A DNA stretch of 64,000 nucleotides. Source: Hemerocallis citrina. Lineage: Eukaryota > Streptophyta > Magnoliopsida > Asparagales > Asphodelaceae. Both the position numbers and the translations under genes were made by a program. Positions 1-10,637 of this stretch are shown piece after piece. The number at the start of each line of letters is the position of its first letter. The first letter of the stretch is position 1. A model generated the notes under the pieces. That model was not told the origin of the DNA. It made no database searches and saw only the letters and a list, made by a program, of their open reading frames with translations. The stretch lies in assembly GCA_017893485.1 (NCBI GenBank), contig CM030367.1, forward strand, positions 147,301,767 through 147,365,766, written 5' to 3'.

Positions 1-415
1 CCATGTTAAGGGGGCTTAACATTCGGCATTGACCTCGAGCCATGCCCTAGCTTTCTCAAGCTATCTGGGCTATGCGCTTGACAGTACTCCCAAGCCATAA
101 ACCAATAACTCCCCCCATGTTAAGGGGGCTCGACATTCGGCATTGACCTCGAGCCACGCCCTAGCTTTCTCAAGATAACTGGGCTACGTGCTCGGCAATG
201 CCTCCGAGCCACAACCCGATAACTCTCCCATGTTAAAGGGGCTCAACATTTGACATTGACCTCGAGCCACGCCCTAGCTTTCTCAAGTTAACTGGGCTAC
301 ACGCTCGATAGTGCCCCCGAGCCACAACCCCAATTAGGGCGACTCGACAGTTGACGCGGGTGTCGAGCCACTCCCTAGTTCTCTACGAAGCAGGGGGCTC
401 GATGCTCGATTCAAG
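1..415. repeat. Tandem array 1 of element A
   Basis: About four dimeric units are seen, each with the core GGGGGCTCGACATTCGGCAT followed by TGACCTCGAGCCACGCCC and TAGCTTTCTCAAG. Alternate half-units differ (TGGGCTACGCGCTCGGCAAT). The equivalent array in element B (16905-17400) has a regular 111-bp period. It lies between the end of pol (outside the window) and the 3' end of the antisense gene. Confidence 0.9.
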
Positions 416-1730
416 GAACAATCAACATCCTAGTTTATCCTAAGTCAAGAGGATCGGACAAATCAAATCTTATTCATAAGCGCCTTCAAAGGCTACGGTA
501 CAATTAAGAAACGCTATAGCATTCTACCTCTACCTCTACCTAAGAGTCTCTCACCAGGTCCTCCGGGCTCACAAGAGTCGTCTCGAGTCCTGCAGAATGA
601 TTCTGCCCTCTCGCAACCTCATCCCCCATCTTGGGCGTAGCCATTGTCGACGTCCCCGCAAAGGAGCTCTGTACATCAGTGGGCCTCGCCATCTCCAGAT
701 ACAAGGTCGGTGAGGAACCCAAAATAAGGGGACTCGTAGCTCTGGATAGCCTAACCGAGATAGTCCGTCGCCTAGCAAGACCTTCAACCTCTGAATCTCT
801 AGCTTCTTTTCAACCACAACCTCGCAAAGAACGAACTCGGAGGTCAGTTGCCTGGTGGAAGCATCAGATAGGGACCAGTTCTTCTCGACACTTCCCCAGT
901 CCCGATCAGCTATGGCCTTCTTCAGGCATGCCGCCTCAAAGCTAAGCTCCTTGGACTTGTTCATAAAATAGCCTATCGCAGCTTCTCAATTGAGAGCCTG
1001 CTTGCGATAGTGGACCAAGACACTCTCCTTGGACTCTAGCCTATCTCTAAGTCGACAGACCTCGGCAGAACTGAGGTCGGCACCCAGGGCCTCGTTAATC
1101 TGGCAAGAGAGAAGGAAACCACACTTCACAAAAAATCCACAAGTCATAGAAGGTCGGCCAGAAGAACTATTGTATTAATTCAAAAGTTGATTACAAAAGG
1201 AGGTGGCCAGTCCGCGTTCGGCAATATAAAAATGGAAAAGAAAAAGAGAAAGTATATTAACTACTTCAGAAGGGGGATTTTCACCTCTTTGTTGGCTGCC
1301 GCACCCCCCGCCTCCTTCTCCACGTGGGGGTCTCTCGGAGACTCATCTCCATTGCCCCTGGGGGTTAGCAGATGCACCGGGGGCTCCCACCCGTAGTGGA
1401 GGTGGCCGATTTTTGCCTCGGGGTAAAGGAGCAAAAAGTGCTCCTTCGCCTTGTCATACGCCTCGTCCTGGGCACTATCACCTCTTCCGAAAACTCCATG
1501 TCATCTCGTCGTACTCTGCCTGTGCCTTTCCTCGGGCCGTGGCAAGTTCACGGAGATGCTCATCCTGTTGAGAGGCGAGCTCGGCTTGGAGGGCCTGCAC
1601 CTTCCCCTGAGCGGCCGTCAGCTCGATATTCACGTCCTTCGCTTCTCAAAAGTACCGATCGGCATTCCCCTTCTCGATGTGGACCTCTTTCTCCAGGCAC
1701 CTTCTCATCTGGTCCCTGGTCATCAGCTCC

Positions 1731-1803
1731 TGGTTCAAAAGGAAAAGTTAGAAGATTACCTAGTACAAAAGAAAAATAAATAGACAGCAAAATCAATACT
1801 TAC
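1731..1803 (-). other. Intron 2 of the element A antisense gene (73 nt)
   Basis: The donor on the minus strand is GTGGTG|GTAAGTATTG and the acceptor is AACCAG|GAGCTG. Element B has a 73-nt intron at the homologous site (18705-18777) with the identical donor GTGGTG|GTAAGTATTG. Confidence 0.75.
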
Positions 1804-2243
1804 CACCACTTGAGCTTGAGCCCACTTCATGTGGGCCATCTCCGTGGTCTCGGTCGCCAGAACGTTCTGGTCACAGACCGTGGTGAGCTTGGCGGCCACC
1901 TCCATGGAGACTGGGCCCTCGGCTAGCAAATCTCCCTTCTTGACCGACCCGTCCGGAGCATACGGCCTCAGATCCCCCTCGCCAACCATCAGCCTGGCGT
2001 TGGGACGGACGGTGGGGGTCCCAGACCTTAGAACCTCGGTAACCTTTCGGCTAATCATGCTCGGCCCCGACTCCTTCGCCTTTCGGGACGAGTGCTTTTT
2101 CTTCGGCTTCTTGGCGGGCGGTTCCGAAGGGACCTTCGCCGCCCCTTGGGTTGGCCCTGCTGCTAATGCCGCCTGTTGGTCCCTCTTCTTCTGGGCCAGC
2201 ACCAATAGGGCCTTCCTCGCCTATAGCTTGGCAGGTTCCATCT

Positions 2244-2310
2244 CTGCAAAAAAGAGAAAAAATGTTAATACGAAAGTAGAAGGTTAGACAAGAATGAAAT
2301 AAAAACGTAC
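2244..2310 (-). other. Intron 1 of the element A antisense gene (67 nt)
   Basis: On the minus strand the donor is CT|GTACGTTT and the acceptor TTTTTTGCAG|AGATGG. The element B copy has a 68-nt intron at the same place (19215-19282) with divergent interior but retained GT and AG. This supports a real intron. Confidence 0.7.
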
Positions 2311-3627
2311 AGGGGTCGGCTGGGCTCATCCGGCTTGGGCAAGGTGTATCTCGGTCACGCGTGGCCAACCGATGTTGTACCCCTCCATGATTTTGTCTAC
2401 ATCAGCCCATTCCGCCTCGGGGGTTGAAATTCGGCTTGTAGAAATTCCAGGCCGTAGAGATTTCCCAAGGCACCTCACTTCTGACAACAAAGTACTTCTC
2501 CTTCCACCCCTTTATGGAATCTGGGTGACCGTGCATTACCCTCTTGTGAGGGCGGGGCAACATGTAGAATATGCCCTCCATATACCCGAGCGAGCTCACC
2601 CCCAAGGCCGCACGAAAGTACTTCTAATTAAGGGGGATCTTCTTCTCCTGGCACTTCAGAATGAAGCAAATCAGATGCTTCCACGAATTGGGGCCGTACT
2701 GCATCGGGCTCAGCTCCCCCACCTCAGCACCCTCTTGATGAACGGATGCAGCGGCAATCTTAGCCCCGAGACAAAAGCATCCTCGTGAAACATGCAGAAG
2801 CCGGGGGCCAACTCGGTGGTAAGGCGAAGACCGGGGCTCGGGATCATCAATTCATACTCCTTAAGGATGAAGTAACTGACCCTTATTATGGACAGAAAAT
2901 TGGCCTTCAGCACACACTGCGTGTTGTCCATCTTTATCTAAAGCCATCTAGTCGAAGGCACCTCCACGTGGAATTGAACAAGGCTCTCCACGTCATCAGA
3001 ATACATCCTGATTGACCCTGGCTTCTTGGAAAAGGGGACGTCAAATCCAGGTTTCGGTCCGAACTCGTCCGGCGAGCCCGGACTATCCGGCAAATGCCAC
3101 TTCCTCTTCTTACTACGAATTCGAGGCTTCCTCGGCGGAGATGGTGTCGACAAAGGAGGGAGAGGGGGGAGAGCCCCTCTTTCCTTGCCTCCTTCCTCAA
3201 CACCTCCTTCCTCAGCCCCTCCTTCCTCGATCTCCTTGCCTCTTTCCTCAGACTCTTCTTCCTCGACCTCCTCGGCCGAGGACTCTACTATCTCTGGCTC
3301 GCGAATCTGTAGGGGGCCACGTCCAGATTCTGATCATTCGTATCCCAGGACGTGGAATCCGACTGTCCCTCTCCCTCTGATTGTCCCTCTCCCACCTTTG
3401 GTCAGTCGTCCAGGTCCCAGGACGTCGAGTCCGAATTATGATCACCTTCACCCCGACCGAAAGAACTCACTTCGGAGCCGGACTGAGAGCACGACATTGC
3501 AAAATAAAATACTAACCTGAATACCGTTAAACAGAGAGTCACTGTAAAAGTCATCGCCAGCATCTTAGAGAGAAGCTTCTGATCTTAGAGAGAGAACGCA
3601 AAGTGAAGAAATGAGGAAGGAAGGGGG

Positions 3628-3635
3628 ATTTATAG
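3628..3635 (-). promoter_or_regulatory. TATA box for the element A antisense gene
   Basis: Minus strand CTATAAATCC lies about 130 bp upstream of the ATG at 3497 and is followed by a CT-rich leader (TTCTTCACTTTGCGTTCTCTC). The same TATA and leader occur in element B (20572-20579). Confidence 0.65.
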
Positions 3636-3834
3636 AGATAAATCGACTCCTCGAATCTAGCACCAAAATCCTCACCATCCAATCTTGATCATCAAGATCT
3701 AACAGCCACTAAGATTTCAAATGTATTGAATTCCTCACCCATTACGTCAGCATCACATGAAATTTTTTAGTTTTTAGTCCCGATTTTCACAGTAGGCATG
3801 GCCAATCGGAGCTCGCTTCAAGTTTAACCACCCC

Positions 3835-5222
3835 CAGCATGGGTGCTCGGCACTCGGAAGTGACCTCGAGCCACCCCCTAGCTTTTACAGCAAGCTTGAG
3901 GCTCGACAGTTGTTAACGTTTCCGAGCCACCCTAGAGCATTTCCAACAAGCTTGGGAACTCGGTGCTCGACAGTGACCTCGAGCCACCCCAGAGCTTTTC
4001 CAACAAGCAGGGGGGCTCAGCGCTCGGCAGTGACCTCCAGCCATCCCGTAGCTTTTCAGGGGCTTAACGGTCGGTAGCGATTTCAAGCCATCCAGAGCTT
4101 TTCCAAACAAGCGTGGGGGCTCGGTGCTTGGAAGTAACCTCGAGCCACTCCGTATCTTTTCAAGGGCTCGATGGACGGTAGCATTTCCGAGCCACCCCAA
4201 AGCTTTTCCAACAAGCAGAGGGCTCGGCACTCGGCAGTGACCTCGAGCCACCCCATAGCTTTTCAGGGGCTCATCGGTTGGTAGCGATTCCGAGCCACCC
4301 CAGAGCTCTGCCAACAAGCACGGGTGCCCGACGCTCGGAAGTGACCTCGAGCCACCCCTAGCTTTTACAAGAAGCTTGGGGCTCGACGGTCGGTAGCATT
4401 TCCGAGCCACCCCAGAGCTTTTCGAACAATGAAGGGGCTCGACACTCAGTAGTAACCACGAGCCACCCCGTAGCTATTCAGAGGCTCGACAGTCGGTAAC
4501 GATTCCGAGACACCCCAGATCTCTCTCAACAAGCATGGGTGCTCGACACTCGGAAGTGACCTCGAGCCACCCCCTAGCTTTTACAACAAGCTTGGGGCTC
4601 GACAGTCTGTAGCGATTCCGAGCCACCTCAGAGCTTTTTCAACAAGCAGGGGGGCTCGGTGCTCGGCAGTGACATCAAGCCACCCCGTAGCTTTTCAGGG
4701 GCTCGATGATCGGTAGTGATTCCGAGCCACCTCAGAGCTTTTCCAACAAGCAGGGGGGCTCAGTGCTCGGCAGTGACCTCGAGCCACCCCGTAGTTTTTC
4801 AGGGGCTCGACGGTTGGAAGCGATTCCGAGCCACCCCAGAGCTTTTCCAACAAGCATGGGGGCTCGGCGCTCGGCAGTGACCACGAGCTACACCGTAGCT
4901 TTTCAGGGGCTCGACGGTCGGTAGTGATTCCGAGCCGCCCCTAGGATTTTCCAACAAGCATGAAGGGCTCAGCACTCGGCAGTGACCTCGAGCAACCCCA
5001 GAGATGTTTTTGGGATCGACGGTCGGTGGCGATTCTGAGCCACCCCTTAGCTCCCATAGACGAGCTTCTGGGCTTGAAACCCGATAGCAAGCCTAAACAT
5101 TCGAGCTCATAAATGCTCGGCACTCGGTGGTAGCCTCGAGCCACCCCCAGCTCACTACGAGCTTCGGGGCTCGATGACTCGGCAACATTCCACAGCATCC
5201 GAGCGTATAAGAGCTCGACGCT
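3835..5222. repeat. Tandem array 2 of element A
   Basis: About 1.4 kb of units near 55 bp, organised as dimers of about 105-113 bp (successive GACCTCGAGCC motifs at 3862, 3975 and 4032). Half-units alternate between GGGGGCTCGGCGCTCGGCAG + TGACCTCGAGCCACCCC and GGGGCTCGACGGTCGGTAGC + GATTCCGAGCCACCCC. Each half-unit has GGCTCG near the start and CGAGCC near the end, so it can fold back. Long antisense ORFs here are by-products of the repeat. Confidence 0.9.
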
Positions 5223-5419
5223 CGACACTCAGCTCCCGACCCTCTGTTCTCGGCTATCGAAACCCTTTATATCTCTAAGAGATCTCCTTCATCCTACCCC
5301 GCTGCCCTCTCCAGGAAGATATAAACCACACTCGCCGTACACACCGCTCCGCTCTTCTTACAGAGACGAATCACTCCTCCACCTCTGGATTACCCAGCCC
5401 TCCAAGAGTGGGGGGCTCT
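5223..5419 (+). other. Array-to-LTR spacer with polypurine tract
   Basis: Unique sequence closing with AAGAGTGGGGGGCTCT just before the LTR start at 5420. The purine run is the likely polypurine primer for plus-strand synthesis. The same spacer and tract occur before the 3' LTR of B. Confidence 0.7.
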
Positions 5420-5921
5420 TGATATGGGTTAGATGACGTGGCCCCTTCTGGGCCATCAGATCCCCTTAAATTCCACTCTTTCCTGATCATCAGGTCGACA
5501 GAAATCCAACGGACTCCTACCGCCCCAGGCCCACAAGAAAATGGGTCCGACCCGGCCCGTTAAGGTCCCAGACCCCGTTTACCCCTGCCTATAAATACCA
5601 GACCTCCTCCTCACTTTAGCAGGTAATCAATCTTTCCCCACCTGAATCCTAGTTGTCCAGTCTCTTTCTCCATGGCTGACTAGATCGTCGAAGGGCATGT
5701 CGCCGGAAATTCTCCCAATGTTTCTAGGCAGTGTGCAGGTACAGAAGATCCGAGCCGAGCTACTAGATCCGAGTCGAGCACCCGACCTCTACCTCTCGGC
5801 TGCTATCCCCGAACCGGTCCTACTCCCTAAGGCCGGACCGATGCAAGTACTATAGTTTTCATTTCACAAATTATAAGAACTCACACCTGTTGCCACTGCA
5901 CCTCAAAAACAAACAACATCA
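5420..5921 (+). mobile_element. 3' LTR of element A (502 bp)
   Basis: Starts TGATATGGG and ends AACATCA, giving TGAT...ATCA termini. It contains TATAAATACC near 5591 and the stretch CTAGATCGTCGAAGGGC...GTGTTTCTAGGCAGTGTGCAG that is shared with both LTRs of element B. No poly-C run follows its TATA box, unlike B. Confidence 0.88.
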
Positions 5922-6104
5922 TTTTCCTTCTTATGGCTTTTGGGTTGAATAGATTTTGTTGCGAACTATTTAGTAGGTTTGGAGGCCATCTAATTTTCAA
6001 AATTTTGTTTCCTTTACAACTTTAGTATTTATGTAGTTTCTGTTTTGTTTTTAAAATTACATCTAGCATTTATATGCCATAGATAACTCATGCTAGGGTT
6101 GTGT
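5922..6104. other. Unassigned flank of element A
   Basis: T-rich sequence with no recognisable gene or repeat. Confidence 0.5.
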
Positions 6105-6113
6105 TTTAAAATT

Positions 6114-6270
6114 GAGTAATGCTTTAGCCGCTACCAATTTCACTATCATTTCCTTCACTACCTTAGGTGGCATACTCCCACCTACTCTATCATTCCCTGC
6201 CTATTGGAGTGTGCCACCTAAGGTAGTGAAGAGAAATGTAGTGAAATTGGTAGTGGCTCTAGCATTACTC
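6114..6270. mobile_element. Foldback MITE, Mutator type (157 bp)
   Basis: The two halves are near-perfect inverted repeats: GAGTAATGCTTTAGCCGCTA on the left and TAGTGGCTCTAGCATTACTC on the right, with a central loop of about 25 bp. It is flanked by the 9-bp direct repeat TTTAAAATT (6105-6113 and 6271-6279). A 9-bp TSD points to the Mutator superfamily. It has no coding capacity. Confidence 0.85.
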
Positions 6271-6279
6271 TTTAAAATT

Positions 6280-6644
6280 ATAGGTTCTCTTTTTGGGTCC
6301 CACACCCCCTCCTCCTCCTCCTCACCACTGAAGTGATAATAAGTTTGAATGCCTACATCATAATCCGTTGGTATAAAATAGACCAGTTATTATTATCACG
6401 TGAAATGCATGAGATGGGAGATGCATGAGATGGGAGGCAACTCATTCATAAATTTATATGTAGGACATATGAAAGGTTGTCTTTTTATTTTTCATCCTTA
6501 AATTTGAGTGAACTATTGATATAGATTAGAGTTTTAAAAGTGTGCTTGAGTTTTAAGTTGATGGTTGATATTGATCGAAGTTTAAAATGTGTGTTGAGGC
6601 AAGTGCCACTAGGCAAGGGAGGATCCACCTTGTGGAAATGGGGT
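6280..6644. other. AT-rich intergenic stretch
   Basis: Contains a short doubled ATGCATGAGATGGGAG near 6405-6437. No gene, RNA or element is recognised. Confidence 0.5.
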
Positions 6645-6795
6645 CAATTGACCCCCTTGAAGTTTTGAAAATTGCATAGCAATACACAAAATTTGGGTAT
6701 CTTTGTACATATTTACTACAATTGACTCCATTGAACTTTTGAAAATTGCATAGGTACTATACATAATTTGAGTATTTTGTAGATATTTACAACAA
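6645..6795. repeat. Two copies of a 74-bp tandem repeat
   Basis: CAATTGACYCC begins at 6645, 6719 and 6793, each followed (first two copies) by TTGAANTTTTGAAAATTGCATAG. The first copy opens with the palindrome GGGGTCAATTGACCCC. Confidence 0.75.
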
Positions 6796-6864
6796 TTGAC
6801 CTCCTTACATGTTTTACATTTTATTTCCTGTTGTTCTTTGACACCCTTGAAGAATTTTTCTACC

Positions 6865-6921
6865 TATCATTAGGATCTAGTGGTAAGCCTCTTTGCTTGC
6901 GAGCATGAGTTCGGGTGTTCG
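6865..6921 (+). repeat. tRNA-derived (SINE-like) relic, left part
   Basis: The text AGTGGTAAGCCTCTTTGCTT then GCGAGCATGAGTTCGGG resembles the A- and B-box layout of a tRNA-derived SINE head. The small LTR element at 6922-8290 interrupts it, and GTCCTGCCTAC after 8295 would continue it. No complete copy is available to prove it. Confidence 0.35.
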
Positions 6922-7386
6922 TGTAACATCTCGTAAAATATAAAAAGGTATAATATATATATATATAATGAGGATGGTAAAAAATGTAAATAAGTTGAAT
7001 TAAAGGGGGGGGGCACGGTTGAGTAACGCAGCAGAGGGTTGTGTTAGTTGAGGCTGACGTCATCATGATGTCAGCGGGATAAGGGGGCCCACCCAGGTTG
7101 TATGAGAGGCAACAGCTTGCCGTTGTACTCTCTCTCTCCCTCTCTCGATGACGTGGACATGGGGCCCTCTACTTGGTCGTTGTGCACGCGAGAGAATTGT
7201 AATTTGTCCCATATCTGGATTTCAAATAAAAATAAATAACTATAAATATAATAGCATATGATCAAGAGTCACCAACCCGGTTAACCACCTTTTGAAAGGC
7301 AGCGTGTGGTGGGCAGTTGTACTATACTATAAATAATTTATCTGATAAATTGTATAAATTGTCTGAGCTGAGACAGAGGCTTTACA
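6922..7386 (+). mobile_element. 5' LTR of the TRIM-like element
   Basis: 465 bp, TG...CA. It matches the 3' LTR except for a shorter AT microsatellite near 6952 and scattered substitutions. Confidence 0.85.
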
Positions 7387-7389
7387 GAA

Positions 7390-7401
7390 TGGTATCAGAG
7401 C
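7390..7401 (+). promoter_or_regulatory. Primer-binding site, initiator-Met tRNA
   Basis: TGGTATCAGAGC lies three bases after the 5' LTR and is complementary to the 3' end of plant initiator tRNA-Met. Confidence 0.85.
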
Positions 7402-7504
7402 TGACTTTCGACTTCGAGTGTAGGGCATGTCTATATAGTCGGGCGATGAATTCCGGGACTATAGACCCAGTCGGGCAGTGGATTCCGGGACTATAGTGAG
7501 TCCT

Positions 7505-7732
7505 CAATTAAATTCGGGATTGTGATTGATTGGGCAGTGGATTCCGGGATCATGATTAATCGGACGGATAGGAGGCAGCTCAATTAAATTCGGGATTGTG
7601 ATTGATTGGGCAGTGGATTCCGGGATCATGATTAATCGGACGGATAGGAGGCAGCTCAATTAAATTCGGGATTATGATTGATCGGACAGTGGATTCTGAG
7701 ATCATGATTAATCGGACAGATAGAAGAGCAGA
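7505..7732 (+). repeat. Three copies of a 76-bp tandem repeat inside the TRIM-like element
   Basis: CAATTAAATTCGGGATT begins at 7505, 7581 and 7657, an exact 76-bp spacing. Each copy continues with GGATTCYGRGATCATGATTA. It fills more than half of the interior. Confidence 0.9.
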
Positions 7733-7821
7733 TACTCCACATCGGCTAGAAAGTAGATCCTGCACTAGATTGTGCATGCCCCGTGCTAAGCGAGGACGCT
7801 GATTTCGAAAGGGGGGGTGTA

Positions 7822-7836
7822 TGTAACATCCCGTAA

Positions 7837-7903
<67 letters not shown>

Positions 7904-8290
7904 ATGACAAAAAATGTAAATAAGTTGAATTAGAGGGGGGGCACGGTTGAGTAACGCAGCAGAGGGCTGTGTTGGTCATGACGTCAGTGGGATAAGGGAT
8001 CCCACCCGGGTTGTATGAGAGGCAACAGCTTGGCGCTGTACTCTCTCTCTCGATGACATGGACATGGGGCTCTCTACTTGGTCGCTGTGCACACAAGAGA
8101 ATTGTAATTTGTCCCATATCGGGATTTCAAATAAAAATAAATAACTATAATATAATAGCCTATGATCAAGAGTCACCAATCCGGTTAATCACCTTTTGAG
8201 AGGCAGCCTGTGGTGTACAGTTGTACTATACTATGAATAATTTGTCTGATAAATTGTATAAATTGTCTGAGCTAGGACAGGGACGTTACA
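7822..8290 (+). mobile_element. 3' LTR of the TRIM-like element
   Basis: 469 bp, TG...CA, with an (AT)n run of about 56 bp at 7845-7901 that is much expanded compared with the 5' LTR. Confidence 0.85.
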
Positions 8291-8739
8291 GTTTGTGTCC
8301 TGCCTACATCAATCACTTATTTGTCGATGTGTCTAGGGCATAGCCTTGTTACAAACATAATAAATGTGCGGTTGAAATTTATAAGTGAATAACTTTTTAA
8401 ACACAAATATCCAACTTTCTATTTATAATGGGAAAGATGAAACTCATGGAATTTGAACCTCTTCAGCTGCAGTAAACAAAAAAGTTGATTAAGACCCCTT
8501 GTTTGGCGGTAATTTTCCATTAAGCCTTTCACTGTTTTTAGTATAAGCCCTTTAATGTTTTTAGTATACTTTAAACCTGTCACTATCCAAAAAAATATCT
8601 TGAAACACTTTTCATTATAAGAATTAACAAAAACTTGTTTGGATGAAAAGCACCAGGATTGAAATGTCATGGCTTCTGGTTAAGATATACAGTTCTAGTT
8701 AAGATGTACTATCACTTTTCTTTGAAATTTACTGTTTTA
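8291..8739. other. AT-rich intergenic stretch
   Basis: No recognisable gene or element beyond the putative SINE continuation at its left edge. Confidence 0.5.
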
Positions 8740-9210
8740 CTAGGTTTGCCCGTTGACACGTGTCTACGGCGCGTCTTCGAAACGGTGCACCTTATTTGAT
8801 CATATAAAATAGTTTTGAAAGTCCAACAAATTAATTGAAGTAGCAAATATATTATATGCGAAACTTTTGGGGGTACAACAAAAAACATATTATATGATTT
8901 TTTTTGAATTTTTTGAATTATTTTTAAAGTTTTTAAATTACTAATTTTTTAAATTTTAAATTTTAATTTTTTTTTAAAATTTTTAAAATTTTTATTTTCT
9001 TAATTTATTGAATAGAAGAGGGAGGGAGAGAGAAAAAAAAATAATTAAATAAATATAGAAGTTGTTTTGGATGGAGGATTTGAATTTGAGTTTTGGGGAA
9101 AAACTTTTGGGAGGAAAAATATATTTAGTAATGTTAGATCTGGACCTTTGATTTTTGGAAAAATTGAAGAAGAGCCACTTGATAGCTTTCTTTGTGTTTT
9201 ATTATATAGA
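8740..9210 (-). mobile_element. Non-autonomous Helitron (471 bp)
   Basis: On the minus strand it opens TCTATATAATAAAACAC and closes CAACGGGCAAACCTAG, that is TC...CTAG. It is preceded by A and followed by T, the expected A|T insertion point without TSD. The palindrome GACACGTGTC lies about 15 bases before the end, where Helitrons carry a hairpin. There is no Rep/helicase coding. Confidence 0.6.
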
Positions 9211-9788
9211 TGTTCTCTTTATAAGGTGAGTGGGTGATTATGGAGTTGTACTATTTTTTATTAGTACGAGCAAGGAGCCCTTTTTTTTATGTAAAATTTA
9301 AAATGTATTATCCCCTACGGAAGTGGACTATGTTTTTTGAAAAATTTCTGTCCGAAAGGGCGGGTCACGTCATATGTAAAATAGACGTTTACAAAAAAAT
9401 TTGGAAGGCGAGGGATTCAAAGTGTATAAAAATATAATCAAAGGGGCTAATAGAAACTCATGGTCAAATTAGTGGCCTATACTGAAAGTTCCGTGCAATA
9501 AATTATTGTCTGTCTTTGCTCCTCTTTTCTTCTCTTTTTTAAGAGGGAGAAAATAATGTATATCATGATGCCTAGTATAGACTAGAAATAACAAACTATA
9601 TGAACCAGCCTGCCCCTGTCTCTTTCTGCTTGTAAGTTACTGATGCTTCTGGTCTGACATTCCAATCTCCCCAAATCAATTCTCTATCACTCAATTCAAT
9701 TTTCTTTCTAAAAGATCATCAAAATTCGTGGTTCTGGATCATGTTAAAGCATCTAACATACATCAGCGTCTTGTCGTGATGAGTACAG
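9211..9788. other. Unassigned sequence upstream of the MFP-like exons
   Basis: Searched for further MFP exons; none recognised. The last bases (GAGTACAG) form the acceptor of the first visible exon. Confidence 0.5.
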
Positions 9789-9937
9789 ATAACAAAGTTA
9801 GCAGACAAGGACATCATAGAGATGATATTCTACCCTGTTGTGAATGAGGCCTGCTGTGTGCGTGATGAGGGTATTGCTGTCAAGGCATCAGATCTGGACA
9901 TTGCCTCCATAATGGGCATGGGATTCCCCTCTTTCAG

Positions 9938-10402
9938 GTACCCTCACTGGTTATACTCAATGTCTTTTTGGCTAAGGGTTAAGCAGAGTGGGCTGATGAC
10001 ATAAGTTGGTTACCCGTAAGAATGGTTAAGAAGTCGGCCCTCTATTTAAAAAAGTTGAGGAACATGTTTTGTACACGGAAGTGTTCCAATAGAGAAGAGT
10101 TTATCAACAAACTAAATTTGTAGGAATTGAATCTGAAACCTATCCAAAGAGGTTGATTTATTAACTCTTCATTGTAAAGGATTATTTAAACTGTTTTAGC
10201 TAGGCTGGTTAACTAGACCTTTCCGTATTTGAATCGTGCACGGCACGTTAAGGATGAACTAACCTTCTAAATTATGTGCCACTTTTTGCGTTTGGCAGAT
10301 TGAGGAGGGGTTGAATATCCTTGATCCGTCATTTAACCCTTTATGCAATGACACATTGTTTCTAAACTCCCCCCCAAAAAAAAAAAAAAAATCTGTCACC
10401 AG
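9938..10402 (+). other. Intron between the two MFP-like exons
   Basis: Begins GTACCC after CTTTCAG and ends CACCAG. It joins an AG|G split codon in frame (phase 2). The interior is AT-rich and has a poly-A run at 10376-10390. Confidence 0.75.
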
Positions 10403-10430
10403 GGGCGGTGTTATGTTCGGGGCTGATACA

Positions 10431-10637
10431 TAGGGCCGGCCCTGATCTTGAGGCAGGTGAGGCGGCCGTCTCAGGTCTCCGAATTTTTTGCAATTTTAGG
10501 GACCCCAAATTTATATTTTCCTTTTAAATATAAATACATATTTTGCGCGGAAAAAAATTATATTGTTATTAGAGGCCCAAAAAAAAAAAAAAATCGGACC
10601 TTTTACCTCGGGCTCCGGGAACTCAGGGCCGGCCCTG
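10431..10637. mobile_element. hAT-type MITE inside the MFP exon (207 bp)
   Basis: The terminal inverted repeats are TAGGGCCGGCCCTGA and TCAGGGCCGGCCCTG. The 8-bp TSD CTGATACA is perfect (10423-10430 and 10638-10645). Removing the element and one TSD restores the exon frame. The ORF running through this element into the exon is an artefact. Confidence 0.9.

Larger units (their letters stand above)
540..3497 (-). pseudogene. Antisense gene of element A, PF04195-like (putative gypsy-type transposon domain)
   Basis: Read on the minus strand, an ATG at 3497 opens a Ser/Glu-rich N-terminus (MSCSQSGSE). Next come a Pro/Ser-rich stretch and a domain with FVSGLRLPLHPFIKRVL (about 2720-2790) and DSIKGWKEKYFVV (about 2490-2530). 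These match the plant family known as putative gypsy-type transposon (PF04195). Downstream are a Lys-rich linker, a coiled-coil region and the C-terminal block MNKSKELSFEA...FVLCEV ending near 540. Several frameshifts and stops break it. Two short introns (2244-2310 and 1731-1803) have GT-AG ends and are conserved in element B. Extra antisense ORFs are known in Tat-lineage elements; their function is unknown. The domain call is by eye. Confidence 0.75.
1..5921 (+). mobile_element. Element A: 3' part of a Tat-lineage Ty3/gypsy element
   Basis: The order is tandem array, antisense gene, second tandem array, polypurine tract and LTR. It matches the downstream half of complete element B (10758-47022) feature by feature, including the terminal LTR sequence (TGATATGG at the start, ACATCA at the end). 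The gag-pol half and 5' LTR would lie left of the window. The Tat assignment comes from homology to B, whose pol carries two RNase H domains. The left boundary is the window edge, so the TSD cannot be checked. Confidence 0.85.
6922..8290 (+). mobile_element. TRIM-like miniature LTR retrotransposon (1369 bp)
   Basis: Two direct LTRs (6922-7386, 7822-8290) start TGTAACATCYCGTAA and end TTACA. They surround 435 bp of non-coding interior. The TSD is GTTCG / GTTTG (one mismatch). A primer site TGGTATCAGAGC (initiator-Met tRNA) starts at 7390 and a polypurine tract GAAAGGGGGGG ends the interior near 7817. There is no gag or pol, so it must move in trans. The LTRs are longer than in classical TRIMs. 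Confidence 0.85.

Noticed and set aside
3913..4410. Long antisense ORF of 165 codons
   Set aside because: Lies wholly in tandem array 2 of element A and owes its length to the repeat period. Similar frames occur in other arrays.
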